Positions 8,385 through 17,146 of a DNA stretch of 64,000 nucleotides are shown here, in pieces. The stretch is from BP-464 sp045805505 (GTDB lineage: Bacteria; Actinomycetota; Thermoleophilia; Solirubrobacterales; Solirubrobacteraceae). A program made the position numbers and the translations under genes. The stretch spans positions 62,001-126,000 of the forward strand of contig JBJMLA010000072.1 in assembly GCA_045805505.1 (NCBI GenBank). Direction: 5' to 3'. The number at the start of each line of letters is the position of its first letter. Position 1 is the first letter of the stretch. Under the pieces are notes generated by a model that was not told the DNA's origin, did not search any database, and was given only the letters and a program-made list of their open reading frames with translations.

Positions 8385-10697
8385 GTGCGCCACTACGACA
8401 ACTTCTCCGATCACGACTTCGAGCTATTCGTCGCCGACCTGCTGGGGGCCGAGGACGGGCGCCGCTACGAGACATTCCCCCGCGGCCGCGACCAGGGTGT
8501 CGACTTGCGCTGGAAGCGCCGTCGAGCCAGACGGCCGCACGTCGTGCAGTGCAAGCACTTCGTGCGCAGCAGCTATGCCGTGCTGCGGCGCGCCGCCAGG
8601 AAGGAAGCACGGCGCCTGACCGACCTGGAGGCGGACTTCGCCAGCTACCGGTTTGTCACCTCACAACCACTCACCGCACGCCAGAAGACGCAGCTGGCCG
8701 CCGACCTCGCGCCCTCGATCGCCTGCGATGCCGACGTCCTCGGCGCCCATGACCTCGAGGGCCTCCTCGACCGCCATCCCGACGTCGAGCGCCGCCAGGC
8801 CAAGCTGTGGCTGACGGGCGGCACCCAGCTCGGGGCGCTGTTGCACGCCGGCACGCTTCAGCGCAGCCAGTCGCTGATCGCCGACATTGAGCGCTCGTTG
8901 CCGCGCTACGTGCAAGGCGACGCGTTCACCGACGCCCGCAAGCAGCTGCGCGACCGCCGGGTCCTGGCCGTCGCCGGCGTCCCAGGCATCGGTAAGACGA
9001 CGCTCGCCCGCATCCTGCTCGCCGACGCCGTCCTTGACGGCTATGAACCCATCGAGATCTCCTACCACGTCGAGGAGGGCTGGGAGCTGCTCGACGACTC
9101 GGTCAAGCAGATCTTCCTCTACGACGACTTCCTCGGCCGCACCGCCCTGGCCGAACGCTTCGCCAAGAACGAGGACCGCCGGCTCCTGGACTTCATGGAC
9201 CGCGCCGCACGCCACAAGACCACGCTGTTCGTCCTGACTACGCGCGAGTACATCCTGCGCCAGGCCGGCAACCTCTACGAACGTCTCGACCAGGCCGGTG
9301 TCGGGCAACGCCGATATCTGCTCGAGCTGCCCAGCTACTCGCGGGTCGACCGTGCCCGCATCTTCGCCAACCACGCCTACCACTCACCGACCCTCAGCGC
9401 TCGGGCCAAACGGTCCCTGCTCAACGCCGACGCCTATGAGCTGATCATCGACCACGCCAACTACAACCCGCGGATCATCGAGTGGATCACCGGCCTGGGC
9501 GGCCGCGAGCTCACCACCGCAGACCAAGCCGACTACGCCGCGTTTGCCATTGACGCCCTCGATCACCCCGAGGTCATCTGGCGACACGCCTTCGAGCAGG
9601 AGATCGATGATTACGCCCGCACGCTCGTCCTGGTGCTGGCGTCAATGGGGCGTGCGACCCCGATCGAGCGAGTCGAGGCCGCCTTTGACGCGCTCTGCGA
9701 GCAGCGCGGCCTGGCGACCACCGGCCGCGCGTTTCAGCGCACGCTCGCCGCACTCGACGACAGCCTGGTCAGCACGCGCCACGCCAGCGGCGACTGGATC
9801 GACCTTGCCGGCCTCTTGGTCGGAACCCATGATCCGTCCGTCGCGGACTTCGCCGGCGACTACCTGCGCGCCAGCCCCGCCGATGCCCAGCAGCTCGCGC
9901 ACGGCGCTCAGCACTTCGAGCAGGCGACCTGGCTGTGGGCGCTGCACGACGACCATCCGCCCGCCCGGCTGATCGCCCCGCTCACCGACGCGCTGATGCG
10001 CACCTACGACGCGCCCGCCATCCGGCCGGTCGTCGTCTCGCTGTCACACCACAGCTGGTCACACCGGCCCGACGGGACCATCGATCGCGAAGCGCGCCTG
10101 CTGGACATCCACCGCCTCGCACGCAACGCGGGCGGTGAGCGCGAACGGCTGATGGCCTGGTTGACCGAAGCTGTCACGGGGCGCTATGAGGCCTGGCGAG
10201 CGGGGGAGGGCGAGCCCGAGTCGCTGCTCAAACTGCTCGAGGTGCTGCGCGACACCCCGGCCGTCGACGCCGACGAGGCCGCGAGAGCTCCCGTGGCCGT
10301 GATGCGGTCAGGGTGGGCCTACGTCCAGAACGTCAGCTGGCAGGCTGACCTGCGCACCACGTTTCCCGGCGCCTACACCCGTGAGCAGTGGACCGCCGTT
10401 GTCGACGAGTACGCCGCCTTTATGACCGGCAGCGGCCTGGAGACGCTCGCCGACGAGCTCACCGACATAGGCGACCTACGCGAAGCCGAAGCGCTCGCCG
10501 GACGCCTCGGCATCACCCTCGGCGAAGATGAGCTCGCCCCCCTCGAAGAACGCGTACGCGAACGCAGCGACGAGCGCGAACGCGCGGCCGAAGAGGATGA
10601 GGAATGGGAGCCCGAACGGTCAAGCCCCAGCTCCGCGCAGCGCCAAGCACGCGAGGTCGAAGCGATCTTCGAGCGCCTCGCCGACAACGCACGCTGA
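8385..10697 (+). CDS. nuclease-STAND NTPase, probable antiviral protein
   Basis: 770 residues from a GTG that precedes 'RHYDNFSDHDFELFVADLL'. Residues 1-60 are a restriction-endonuclease-like fold ('RGRDQGVDLRW', 'VVQCKHF', the D...QxK pattern). A P-loop ATPase follows: Walker A 'GVPGIGKTTLA' near residue 197, Walker B-like 'IFLYDDFLG' near 240, sensor 'FVLTTREYI' near 283. This resembles STAND NTPases of the nSTAND3 type. The C-terminal half is helical and acidic at the end. STAND proteins with nuclease effectors (Avs-type) are known to sense phage proteins and cut DNA; that this one does so is inference. It follows the RHS array but reads as a separate unit. An upstream extension to 8226 is low-complexity Arg and unlikely. 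Confidence 0.8.
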   Translation: MRHYDNFSDHDFELFVADLLGAEDGRRYETFPRGRDQGVDLRWKRRRARRPHVVQCKHFVRSSYAVLRRAARKEARRLTDLEADFASYRFVTSQPLTARQKTQLAADLAPSIACDADVLGAHDLEGLLDRHPDVERRQAKLWLTGGTQLGALLHAGTLQRSQSLIADIERSLPRYVQGDAFTDARKQLRDRRVLAVAGVPGIGKTTLARILLADAVLDGYEPIEISYHVEEGWELLDDSVKQIFLYDDFLGRTALAERFAKNEDRRLLDFMDRAARHKTTLFVLTTREYILRQAGNLYERLDQAGVGQRRYLLELPSYSRVDRARIFANHAYHSPTLSARAKRSLLNADAYELIIDHANYNPRIIEWITGLGGRELTTADQADYAAFAIDALDHPEVIWRHAFEQEIDDYARTLVLVLASMGRATPIERVEAAFDALCEQRGLATTGRAFQRTLAALDDSLVSTRHASGDWIDLAGLLVGTHDPSVADFAGDYLRASPADAQQLAHGAQHFEQATWLWALHDDHPPARLIAPLTDALMRTYDAPAIRPVVVSLSHHSWSHRPDGTIDREARLLDIHRLARNAGGERERLMAWLTEAVTGRYEAWRAGEGEPESLLKLLEVLRDTPAVDADEAARAPVAVMRSGWAYVQNVSWQADLRTTFPGAYTREQWTAVVDEYAAFMTGSGLETLADELTDIGDLREAEALAGRLGITLGEDELAPLEERVRERSDERERAAEEDEEWEPERSSPSSAQRQAREVEAIFERLADNAR

Positions 10698-10842
10698 GCC
10701 TCGCGACATCGACCGCGCGCCGGTCGGCAAGTCGTCCGCAGGCTCGATGCCCACCGCCCTGACCCCGCCCCCGCAGGCGCACCGGCGGTATGTGTTAGCC
10801 ACATCTCACAAGGCGCCTCCCTCAGCGGGTTACGGTCTCGCC

Positions 10843-11724
10843 ATGCCCGATCCTCCGTCGCCGCCGGCACCGAGCTACCACTCGCTCGAGGACTTCCTGA
10901 CCGCCAACGTCCTGACCGTCGACGCCATCGTGCCCGACGGCTGGTCTGAACGCTTCCCAGTCAAAGGCCGCGAGATCGACGCGACCGTGCTGTTTGCCGA
11001 CATCACCGGCTTTACCGCCCGAACGGCGGATCTCGATCCGACCGAGACCCTGTCGTTCGTCAACCACTTCTTCACCTGGATCGCCGCCGAGGCGCTGCGC
11101 AATCGGCCGGGCATCGTCGATAAGTACATCGGCGACGAGATCATGGTCGTCTTCTCCAAGGAGTTCGGCTCCGCCAGCCCGTTTCTCGACGCCGTCCACA
11201 CCGCCCGATGGATGGGACAGAACGATGTCCTTGCCTTCACGCCACACATCGGGATCGCGTCAGGCAGAGTCATCGTCGGCTATGCCGGCACACCACTGAA
11301 ATACAGCTGCTCGGTCTTCGGGCGGCCCGTCGCTCTGGCGGCGCGCTGCGCGGCGACTAAACCCGACGACCCCGGCCCCTACTCCACCTACGCCACGTTC
11401 CCCGCCGCCGAAGCCGACCCCTACTCACTCGACCAGCTGGTACCGACCGTGCGCGCCCACGACGCCGACGGCTCCGCCCACGACAGACCGAACGACTGGC
11501 AGCTGACCGACACCCGGGAGGTCGAGATGCGCGGCCTCGGCGACGTTGCGGTCCGCCACCTGGGACATCGCGGCATGTGGTTTCCCACCCAGACCGCTGA
11601 GCAGTACGCCAAGAACGCTGTCGCTGCCATCGCCGACGCGGGACGGCGATGGCATTCCGACGTCCCAGCCGAGATCGGCGTCTCCCGGCCGGGGACGAGA
11701 ACCGACCCTGACGCCTTTGCGTAG
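10843..11724 (+). CDS. class III adenylate/guanylate cyclase-like protein
   Basis: A 293-residue soluble protein; the catalytic domain covers about residues 45-170. The two metal aspartates are present ('LFADITGFT' and 'YIGDEIMVVF') and so is the substrate lysine ('DKYIGDE'). In the region that normally reads VNxAAR the sequence is 'GRPVALAARC': the transition-state Arg is kept but the Asn is Ala. This may lower activity or mark an unusual cyclase. No membrane or sensor domain is seen. The C-terminal 120 residues are not recognised. It probably makes cAMP or cGMP in the cytoplasm, or is a degenerate cyclase. Confidence 0.85.
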   Translation: MPDPPSPPAPSYHSLEDFLTANVLTVDAIVPDGWSERFPVKGREIDATVLFADITGFTARTADLDPTETLSFVNHFFTWIAAEALRNRPGIVDKYIGDEIMVVFSKEFGSASPFLDAVHTARWMGQNDVLAFTPHIGIASGRVIVGYAGTPLKYSCSVFGRPVALAARCAATKPDDPGPYSTYATFPAAEADPYSLDQLVPTVRAHDADGSAHDRPNDWQLTDTREVEMRGLGDVAVRHLGHRGMWFPTQTAEQYAKNAVAAIADAGRRWHSDVPAEIGVSRPGTRTDPDAFA

Positions 11725-11855
11725 TTCTAGGGCTTCGGCAATGCATACCCATGCGGTCGACGCCAGAAGCTCGCTCGACGTAACGGGGCCGGTTTAGAAA
11801 CCGCTATGTTTCCAATAGTGGCTACCGATGCTTCCCACCGCCGGCATGACCGCGA

Positions 11856-12275
11856 ATGACCGACGCATCGTCCTCGCTGGCCCAGCTCGCTACAGCGCCG
11901 CAGGTCGTCCGCTTCCAGGCTCGCTTTCCGGCGATCGCGATGGGCGTCGCGGCGATCCGCGGGGAGATGACCGCGGTGGCCTACGGCTGTGGCTTCTCCC
12001 CCCGCCGGGTCGCCGACGTCCAGCTCGCGGTCTCCGAAGCCGCCACCAATGCGGTGATCCACGCCTTCCCTGGCGAGGAGGAGGGTCCCATCGAGGTGAC
12101 CGCGCGGCTGCACGACCAGTGGCTGCAGATCACCATCGCCGACTTCGGCGCCGGCACCGAGCGTCCCACCGCCCGCCGGCTCGGGCTGGAGGTCATCAAG
12201 CGCCTCTGCGACGACTTCGAGCTCGTCGGTGACCGCCACGGCACCGCCGTGCACATGTACTTCGCGCGCGCCTAG
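11856..12275 (+). CDS. RsbW-like ATP-binding anti-sigma/serine kinase
   Basis: A 139-residue GHKL-type ATPase domain. The N box ('AVSEAATNAVIHAF') and G1 box ('DFGAGTERP') are clear, and 'GLEVIKRLCDDF' matches the later lid region. Such proteins bind a sigma factor, or phosphorylate a STAS antagonist, in partner-switching control. A STAS protein gene converges on it at 12369, which supports that pairing. No sigma-B-type gene adjoins them. Confidence 0.85.
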   Translation: MTDASSSLAQLATAPQVVRFQARFPAIAMGVAAIRGEMTAVAYGCGFSPRRVADVQLAVSEAATNAVIHAFPGEEEGPIEVTARLHDQWLQITIADFGAGTERPTARRLGLEVIKRLCDDFELVGDRHGTAVHMYFARA

Positions 12276-12368
12276 GCTTGCCGGACGAGCGCCCGCCGGC
12301 CGGCGCGCCGGCGTACGCGGCCCAGGACCGCCGCGACGTAGCGGTCAGCTGCGCGCCTCAAGCCATCC

Positions 12369-12701
12369 TCATCGCGTCTCGGACCCCAGCAGCAGCGTCT
12401 CGACACCGGTGATCTCCATGGCCCGGCGGACGGGCGCGCTGCACTGCCGGCCGATCACCAGCGGCCATCCGGTGGCGGCCGCCTCGGTACGCACGGCCAG
12501 TAGCAGCGCCAGGCCACTGCTGTCGATAAACGCCAGTTCGCCGAGGTCAAGAAGGACAGGCTGACGGTCGGCGGCCAGCGCGTCGAGCTCGGCGCGCAGC
12601 TCATCGACGGTCGCGAGGTCCAGCTCGCCGCTGACCGCCACGCGCACCCTTCCCGCCTCCTCATGTCGCTCGATCCGCAAGGGATCCGGAAGTTCCGACA
12701 T
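12369..12701 (-). CDS. STAS-domain anti-sigma factor antagonist
   Basis: A 110-residue single STAS domain. The phosphorylatable serine region 'LAFIDSSGLALLLAV' is intact, and the sheet strand 'VRVAVSGELDLATV' is typical of SpoIIAA/RsbV proteins. It should bind the RsbW-like kinase encoded convergently at 11856 when unphosphorylated. The ATG at 12701 is preferred over the GTG three bases earlier because it sits four bases after a GGAGG. Confidence 0.85.
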   Translation of the reverse strand: MSELPDPLRIERHEEAGRVRVAVSGELDLATVDELRAELDALAADRQPVLLDLGELAFIDSSGLALLLAVRTEAAATGWPLVIGRQCSAPVRRAMEITGVETLLLGSETR

Positions 12702-12720
12702 CACGCCTCCCCGGCACAGA

Positions 12721-12900
12721 CTAGACCCGGCGGTCCCCTCCGGACCGGTCGGTCGCCTCTGCGCTCTCGGCCGTCCAGTGTGCGCCAGCAGCGCTCGGCC
12801 GCTGTCGGTCAGCTCGACACGGGCATCCTCGGCGGCCGGCGTTCTGCGCGTGTCGGCCGACGCGTGGTCGCTGCCGAACCCGCTGGGTGTGATCGCTCAT
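12721..12900 (-). pseudogene. frameshifted copy of a small protein (paralogue at 18572)
   Basis: The start reads 'MSDHTQR'. After a change of phase the same strand reads 'ARVELTDSGRALLAH'. An intact gene at 18572-18736 has 'MPDHTQR' and 'GLTEQGRAVLAL' in one frame. The distance from ATG to the LT motif is one base longer here, consistent with a single insertion. It lies between the STAS gene and the divergent ArsR-like gene. Function unknown; the second motif resembles the end of a winged-helix regulator. Confidence 0.45.
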
Positions 12901-12964
12901 GGCCGTCAAGGACCGCGTGGGGGGAATCTGTGACAGCCGCCTGCCGGTCATTAGAGTCCGTCGC

Positions 12965-13456
12965 ATGGCCCGCCCCGCTGCCTCTGATGCCGATGTTCTC
13001 AAGGCGCTCAACCATCCGGTTCGCCGGCAGGTCATGAGCATGCTCGACGAGGATGTGGCCAGCGCCAAGGAGCTGGCCGGCCGGCTCGGCCTGTCGATTC
13101 CCAGCGTCAGCTATCACTTCGGGATCCTGCGCGATCTCGGCCTGATCAAGGTCGTGCGCGAGACGCCGCGCCGAGGCGCCGTCGAACGCCACTACAAGGC
13201 GGTGCAGCGGTCGCTCTCGGTCCGCCAGGTGCTCGATTGGGTGCTCGCCTCCGATCAGGACACCCCGCGCGGCTGGAGCGCCAAGCTCGCCGAACTCGAC
13301 GGCGACGGACGGTCCGCGGTCCGGGCGTCGGTCGACCGTCTGTGGAGGGACGTCGAGCGCGCCGAGCAGCAGTCGCAGCGGCGCAGCGCGAAGGGCGGCA
13401 AGCCGGCCACCCGGCACGCCGTCGGCGCGTTTACCACCGAGCTGTCCTCCTCCTAG
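12965..13456 (+). CDS. ArsR-like winged-helix transcription regulator
   Basis: A 163-residue protein. Residues 5-75 form an ArsR-type helix-turn-helix: 'DVLKALNHPVRRQVMSML', 'ASAKELAGRLGLSIPSVSY', 'HFGILRDLGLIKVV', and a basic wing. There are no metal-binding cysteines. The C-terminal half is helical and is not recognised as a ligand domain. An upstream ATG at 12899 adds 22 poorly coding residues, so 12965 is preferred. The gene is divergent from the small pseudogene at 12721. Confidence 0.8.
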   Translation: MARPAASDADVLKALNHPVRRQVMSMLDEDVASAKELAGRLGLSIPSVSYHFGILRDLGLIKVVRETPRRGAVERHYKAVQRSLSVRQVLDWVLASDQDTPRGWSAKLAELDGDGRSAVRASVDRLWRDVERAEQQSQRRSAKGGKPATRHAVGAFTTELSSS

Positions 13457-13665
13457 CCGTCGGCGTTCCAGCACAGCGGCCTCGCCGGCAGCGTGCGTCG
13501 CGCCGCTCCGAGAAGCGCTGCGCACAGGGTTGTGCACGGCCTGTCTCGCGGGGCGGCGGCCGCCAGCCAGTGCATCAAGACCGGCGAGCATGGGATCTGC
13601 TGATCCTGCCGGGCTCGTCGCGCCGCGCCGTGGGCGGGCCGCGGCGCTCGAGCAGGCACCGGGCT

Positions 13666-14310
13666 CTAGGGCGCGCGGCGCGGCTCCGGCGAGCCGGGCG
13701 CCGCCTGGCCGTCAGGCGCTGACGAGGGTGGTGTGGAGCGGCGTGACGGGGCGCCCTCGTATTGCATGGCGACGATCCGTGTGCGGATGTCGTTGGCCGA
13801 GCCCGACGCGGCGCGCGCGGCGCTCTGGGCCTCGAGCTCGAAGACGCGCTCGAGCAGGCCGTGGGCCAGCGCGCTGAGCTCGGCCCATCCGCGCTCATCG
13901 AGGTTGACGTCGGTCACCGTCAGGAAGGCGTCGTCGCGCCCGTTGAACGTTCCTTGGGCGACCGACTCATAGGCGTGGCCCAGGACGTTGTCGAGGATCG
14001 CCCGGCTGACGCCGTTGCGTTCCTGCAACGTCAGCCGCGCCCAGGCGTCGTCGTCGAGCTCGGCGCGGGCCATCGCCCGGAAGCGCCGGTCGAGTTCAGG
14101 GCGCCCCACGTCGTCGTCGGCGGGCTCGATCGAGCGGGTCTTCAGCAGCATGTTGAGGTGATAGCTGGCTTCGACCGCGGCGATCTGCAACCGATCAGCG
14201 AGCTCGGCGGCGCTGAGCGCCTCCTCGTTGAGGGCGTGAAGCATCCGCAGCCGCAGCGGGTCCTTGATCGCGTCGACGATGTCGTGGTGGGGGCCGGGGT
14301 TGGCGGGCAC
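13666..14310 (-). CDS. ArsR-like winged-helix regulator
   Basis: 214 residues from a GTG. The N-terminus carries the HTH ('IVDAIKDPLRLRMLHAL', 'LSAAELADRLQIAAVEASY', 'HLNMLLKTRSIE'). The middle part, 'AMARAELDDDAWARLT' and 'LDERGWAELSALAHGLLERV', is a helical sensor-like region found in many actinobacterial homologues. The last 40 residues are Pro/Ser-rich. Its start lies inside the out-of-phase end of the hydrolase gene upstream on the same strand, so the two are probably cotranscribed. Confidence 0.75.
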   Translation of the reverse strand: MPANPGPHHDIVDAIKDPLRLRMLHALNEEALSAAELADRLQIAAVEASYHLNMLLKTRSIEPADDDVGRPELDRRFRAMARAELDDDAWARLTLQERNGVSRAILDNVLGHAYESVAQGTFNGRDDAFLTVTDVNLDERGWAELSALAHGLLERVFELEAQSAARAASGSANDIRTRIVAMQYEGAPSRRSTPPSSAPDGQAAPGSPEPRRAP

Positions 14311-15131
14311 CCGGGCAGTCTCCCACGCTCGCCTCGCCCGGCCGCAGTTCGACCGGGACAGGCAATGCCGCTGCGGTCAGGTAGCGGTCGCTCAGCCCGC
14401 GTCCGAGCCGGGCCCTGCAGGATCCGATGACGTTCGGCGGCGTTGCGCCGGGCATCTGAGGGATCGATCGGGCCGTGCGCGGCCGACCACGCCGTGCCCG
14501 GACGGTCGAGCAGCAGCCGCCCCCGCGGCAGGAACGCCGACAGCTCGACGCCCTGCCAGGCGGGCAGGACGGCGTCAAAGAGCGCGTACTCCAACAGGAC
14601 GTCGGCGCGGATCCTGCGGGCATGGGTCACCGGGCTGAACCGTCGCAGCGCCGCGGCCGATGCGCCGAACGCCTCGCGGGCCCGGGCGGTCGCGGCCAGG
14701 TCCGGCGCGATCTGCTGCAGGCCGAGCAGGTCGCTGGGGGCGGCGACGGCGATCACGCACGACACCGAGCGGCGCTGCGCGGCGACCAGCAGCGCCAGCG
14801 TGCCTCCGGCCGACTCGCCATACAGGCAGACCCGCCCGGGCCGGTCGGCGACCGCGGCGTCATAGGCCTCGCGGACATCCGCAAGGCCGGCGCGGCCGGG
14901 GCGATACTCCACGACGCCGGTCCGGTAGCCCCAGCCCCGCAGCTCTTGCCGGGTGTGCTCGAGCACCGGCAGCCACGCCTCCTTGGACACGTCGGCCCAA
15001 CCGCCGCCGTGAAGCAGCAGAACCGTCACCGGCGCCTGCCCAGGACCGGTCCAGGCGACCCGTACCGCCGCCCCCGCGCCCGGCGGCCCCAGGACCTGGC
15101 ACGCCCAGCACGCCACCAGCAGGGCCCGCAT
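14142..15131 (-). CDS. secreted alpha/beta hydrolase (esterase-like)
   Basis: The ATG at 15131 gives a signal peptide ('MRALLVACWACQVLG' to about residue 22). The fold is alpha/beta hydrolase: oxyanion motif 'LLLHGGGW', nucleophile elbow 'LYGESAGG', later 'YALFDAVLPAWQG' (acid) and 'WSAAHGPID' (histidine). This suits an esterase or lipase of the BD-FAE/HSL type. The last 55 or so codons overlap the next gene in another phase and are low-complexity Pro/Arg, so the true end may be near 14310 or a frameshift may exist near 14370. A longer start at 15188 is possible. Confidence 0.75.
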   Translation of the reverse strand: MRALLVACWACQVLGPPGAGAAVRVAWTGPGQAPVTVLLLHGGGWADVSKEAWLPVLEHTRQELRGWGYRTGVVEYRPGRAGLADVREAYDAAVADRPGRVCLYGESAGGTLALLVAAQRRSVSCVIAVAAPSDLLGLQQIAPDLAATARAREAFGASAAALRRFSPVTHARRIRADVLLEYALFDAVLPAWQGVELSAFLPRGRLLLDRPGTAWSAAHGPIDPSDARRNAAERHRILQGPARTRAERPLPDRSGIACPGRTAAGRGERGRLPGCPPTPAPTTTSSTRSRTRCGCGCFTPSTRRRSAPPSSLIGCRSPRSKPAITSTCC

Positions 15132-15529
15132 GACGACCGCCCTTGGGGCCGGGCGGGCCGCCCAGGCTCGTGCCGTCCGATCCGTCACGGAACCTACATA
15201 TACACATTGACGTTTCTAAATGGTCGGGGGCAACGTGATCTCAATCGTTACAACGAGCACCCTGTAGCACTCAGGACACGCAGACCACGCATTGCCAGGA
15301 CCCACGATGCATGGCCGCGCGGCTCGGTCTGTCACAGATCTGGCCCTCCGGCCACTGAAAAGGCGGGGGAGCCGGCGAAGTGCGCCCAGGCGCTGCGCAA
15401 CACATCCTGTCCTCGACCCGTTCGACACCGACCACGCCCAGCAGATGCGCGGCTACCCATCTTCTCCCCCCGCGACGTGAAGCCGACATCGACACCCAGA
15501 GCCCCTGGTGGGCCGTGGCTGGCATCCGC
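15132..15529. other. divergent intergenic region without a recognised gene
   Basis: About 400 bases between the hydrolase (minus) and an ECF sigma gene (plus). The hydrolase side (15190-15260) is markedly AT-richer than its surroundings, as expected of a promoter. No RNA gene, repeat or convincing small reading frame was seen. Confidence 0.5.
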
Positions 15530-16087
15530 ATGAGCTCCGACGACCCAGAGGCCGGCGCGGGCCCGGTGGATCGCCGCCTCGTCGCCGGGGTGCGCGCCGG
15601 ATCGCCGTTTTCCTTTGACCGGATCGTCGCGCGCTATGAGCGCCCACTGGCCGCGTTCGTGCGCGGACGCCTGCCTCGCGCGACCAGCGTGCATACCGAC
15701 GACATCCTCCAGGACGTGTTCCTGGCCACCTATGTGCGGCTCCGCGACACCGATGCGCCGATGCACCTTCGCGCCTGGCTGTATCGCTGTGCCGCCAACG
15801 CCTGCATGGACGAACATCGTCGCGGGAGCTACGCAGGGAGTGGGCCCCCGCAGGAGGCCAGGAGCGAGCACCCCGCGGAGGGTCGCGCCCACCTGCGTCT
15901 GGTGCTCGGAGCGGTCTCGCGACTTCCGGCCCGCCAGTCCGATGCCCTGTTGGCAAGCGCCGTCCACGGCTGGTCATATCGCGAGATCGCCGCCCATCTC
16001 GACCTCAGCGAAGCAGCGGTCAAATCCCTGATTCATCGCGGCCGCCGGCAGCTGCGCGGGGACGCCGAGCTCGCCGATGCCGCCTAG
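15530..16087 (+). CDS. ECF-type RNA polymerase sigma factor
   Basis: 185 residues. Region 2 is 'FDRIVARYERPLAAFVRG' with 'DDILQDVFLATYVRL' and 'LRAWLYRCAANACMDEHRR'. Region 4 is 'RLPARQSDALLASAVHG', 'WSYREIAAHLDLSEAAVKS' and 'LIHRGRRQLRG'. Start ATG 15530 fits the family; the frame upstream is not coding-like. No anti-sigma gene follows directly, unlike the two other sigma genes nearby, so its control is unclear. Confidence 0.85.
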   Translation: MSSDDPEAGAGPVDRRLVAGVRAGSPFSFDRIVARYERPLAAFVRGRLPRATSVHTDDILQDVFLATYVRLRDTDAPMHLRAWLYRCAANACMDEHRRGSYAGSGPPQEARSEHPAEGRAHLRLVLGAVSRLPARQSDALLASAVHGWSYREIAAHLDLSEAAVKSLIHRGRRQLRGDAELADAA

Positions 16088-16453
16088 CGGGTCAAACAGG
16101 CGCTCGCTGCGTCCCTGAACCCCCGTCGGACGTCTCGCGCGTGGTCCGCTGCGAGCGGTGTGCCACCGCGATGACCGCCTCAGGAAAGGGTGCCGGCGCC
16201 GGTGCTGTCGTGGTCGTCTCGGAGCCCATGCAGATCCTGTCATGGCCGGCGCGCGACGCTGGCGATCCGCGCGCCGTCCGCCGCGATAGGAACTCGGCAG
16301 TCCCGCGCGCGGGCGCGCGTCAAACCTCAATGTGACGTTCCGGCTGAGCTCCGACGGGGCTGCCCCTCTGGCCGGAGCTGTCGCCCGCGCTCGGTCGATG
16401 TCGGCGCTGCCGCCGTTGTCCTCTGATGGACGCCCGTGCGGCCCCGCGCCTGC
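16088..16453. other. intergenic region, nothing recognised
   Basis: 366 bases between convergent genes. The open frames here have Arg/Pro-rich, non-protein-like translations. No terminator hairpin with a T-run was seen. Confidence 0.4.
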
Positions 16454-17146
16454 TCAGCCCAGTCGCGACGTGCGTTTGACCCCGGCGACGGTCAAGGTGA
16501 TCGTCGCGCTGCGCAGCGCCTCCGGGCCGGACTCGACGAGCAGGAAGCCTCCGTCGTCGGCCACGGGCACGGGCCGCGAGCGGCCCGGACGCGGATGGAT
16601 GATCACCGAGGACACCGACCGGTCCACGACGCCGTAGATGACCGTCCGTCCCGGGGCGGGCGTCGCGGTTCGGCGCACAGAGAACGCCGCGTGGTCCGCC
16701 TGGCTGGTGGCACACAGCCCCGGCGCGTCCGGGGGATAGGCCAGCAGGCGGCCGTTGTCCTCGCTGCCCAGGCGCCGGTCCTTGACCCGGCCGACCATCA
16801 CACACGGCAGGCCGAGCTTGCTGGTGTAGATCCGCAGCCCCCACGCCAGCCCCCCGGACGGATCGGGCCTGCGGACCTCGGAGAGCTTGGCGTCGGCCGG
16901 CGCCGGGGCGTCGCGGTCACCGACCGACCGGTGGTCGCCCGAGGTCTGTCCATCCAACAGCTGGCTTCCGGCTACCGCGACGGCGCCGGCTCCGAGCCCG
17001 ATGGCCAGCGTCGCCAGCAGCGCGCGCGAACGACGGTGCGCCCGTGCCAACGGCGCCGGCGTTGCGTGCCCGTGCTCCCGTCCGAGCCGGTCGAACTCGT
17101 CGCGCAGGGCGCGAGCGGCCTCGTGATCGTCGGGGATGGGCGTCAC
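16454..17146 (-). CDS. membrane protein coupled to ECF sigma factor, putative anti-sigma
   Basis: 230 residues. The first 40 are acidic/basic cytoplasmic sequence, then one membrane helix ('ALLATLAIGLGAGAVAVAG') and an extracytoplasmic domain with several cysteines ('LPCVMVGRVKD', 'APGLCATSQ') and beta strands. The ATG overlaps the stop of the sigma gene upstream (ATGA). Membrane proteins in this arrangement usually hold the sigma factor. No zinc anti-sigma motif is seen, so that role is inferred from context. Confidence 0.7.
   Translation of the reverse strand: MTPIPDDHEAARALRDEFDRLGREHGHATPAPLARAHRRSRALLATLAIGLGAGAVAVAGSQLLDGQTSGDHRSVGDRDAPAPADAKLSEVRRPDPSGGLAWGLRIYTSKLGLPCVMVGRVKDRRLGSEDNGRLLAYPPDAPGLCATSQADHAAFSVRRTATPAPGRTVIYGVVDRSVSSVIIHPRPGRSRPVPVADDGGFLLVESGPEALRSATITLTVAGVKRTSRLG

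Noticed and set aside
13457..13665. A gene between the two ArsR-like regulators
   Set aside because: Frames here are short, Arg/Pro-rich and without a start context.
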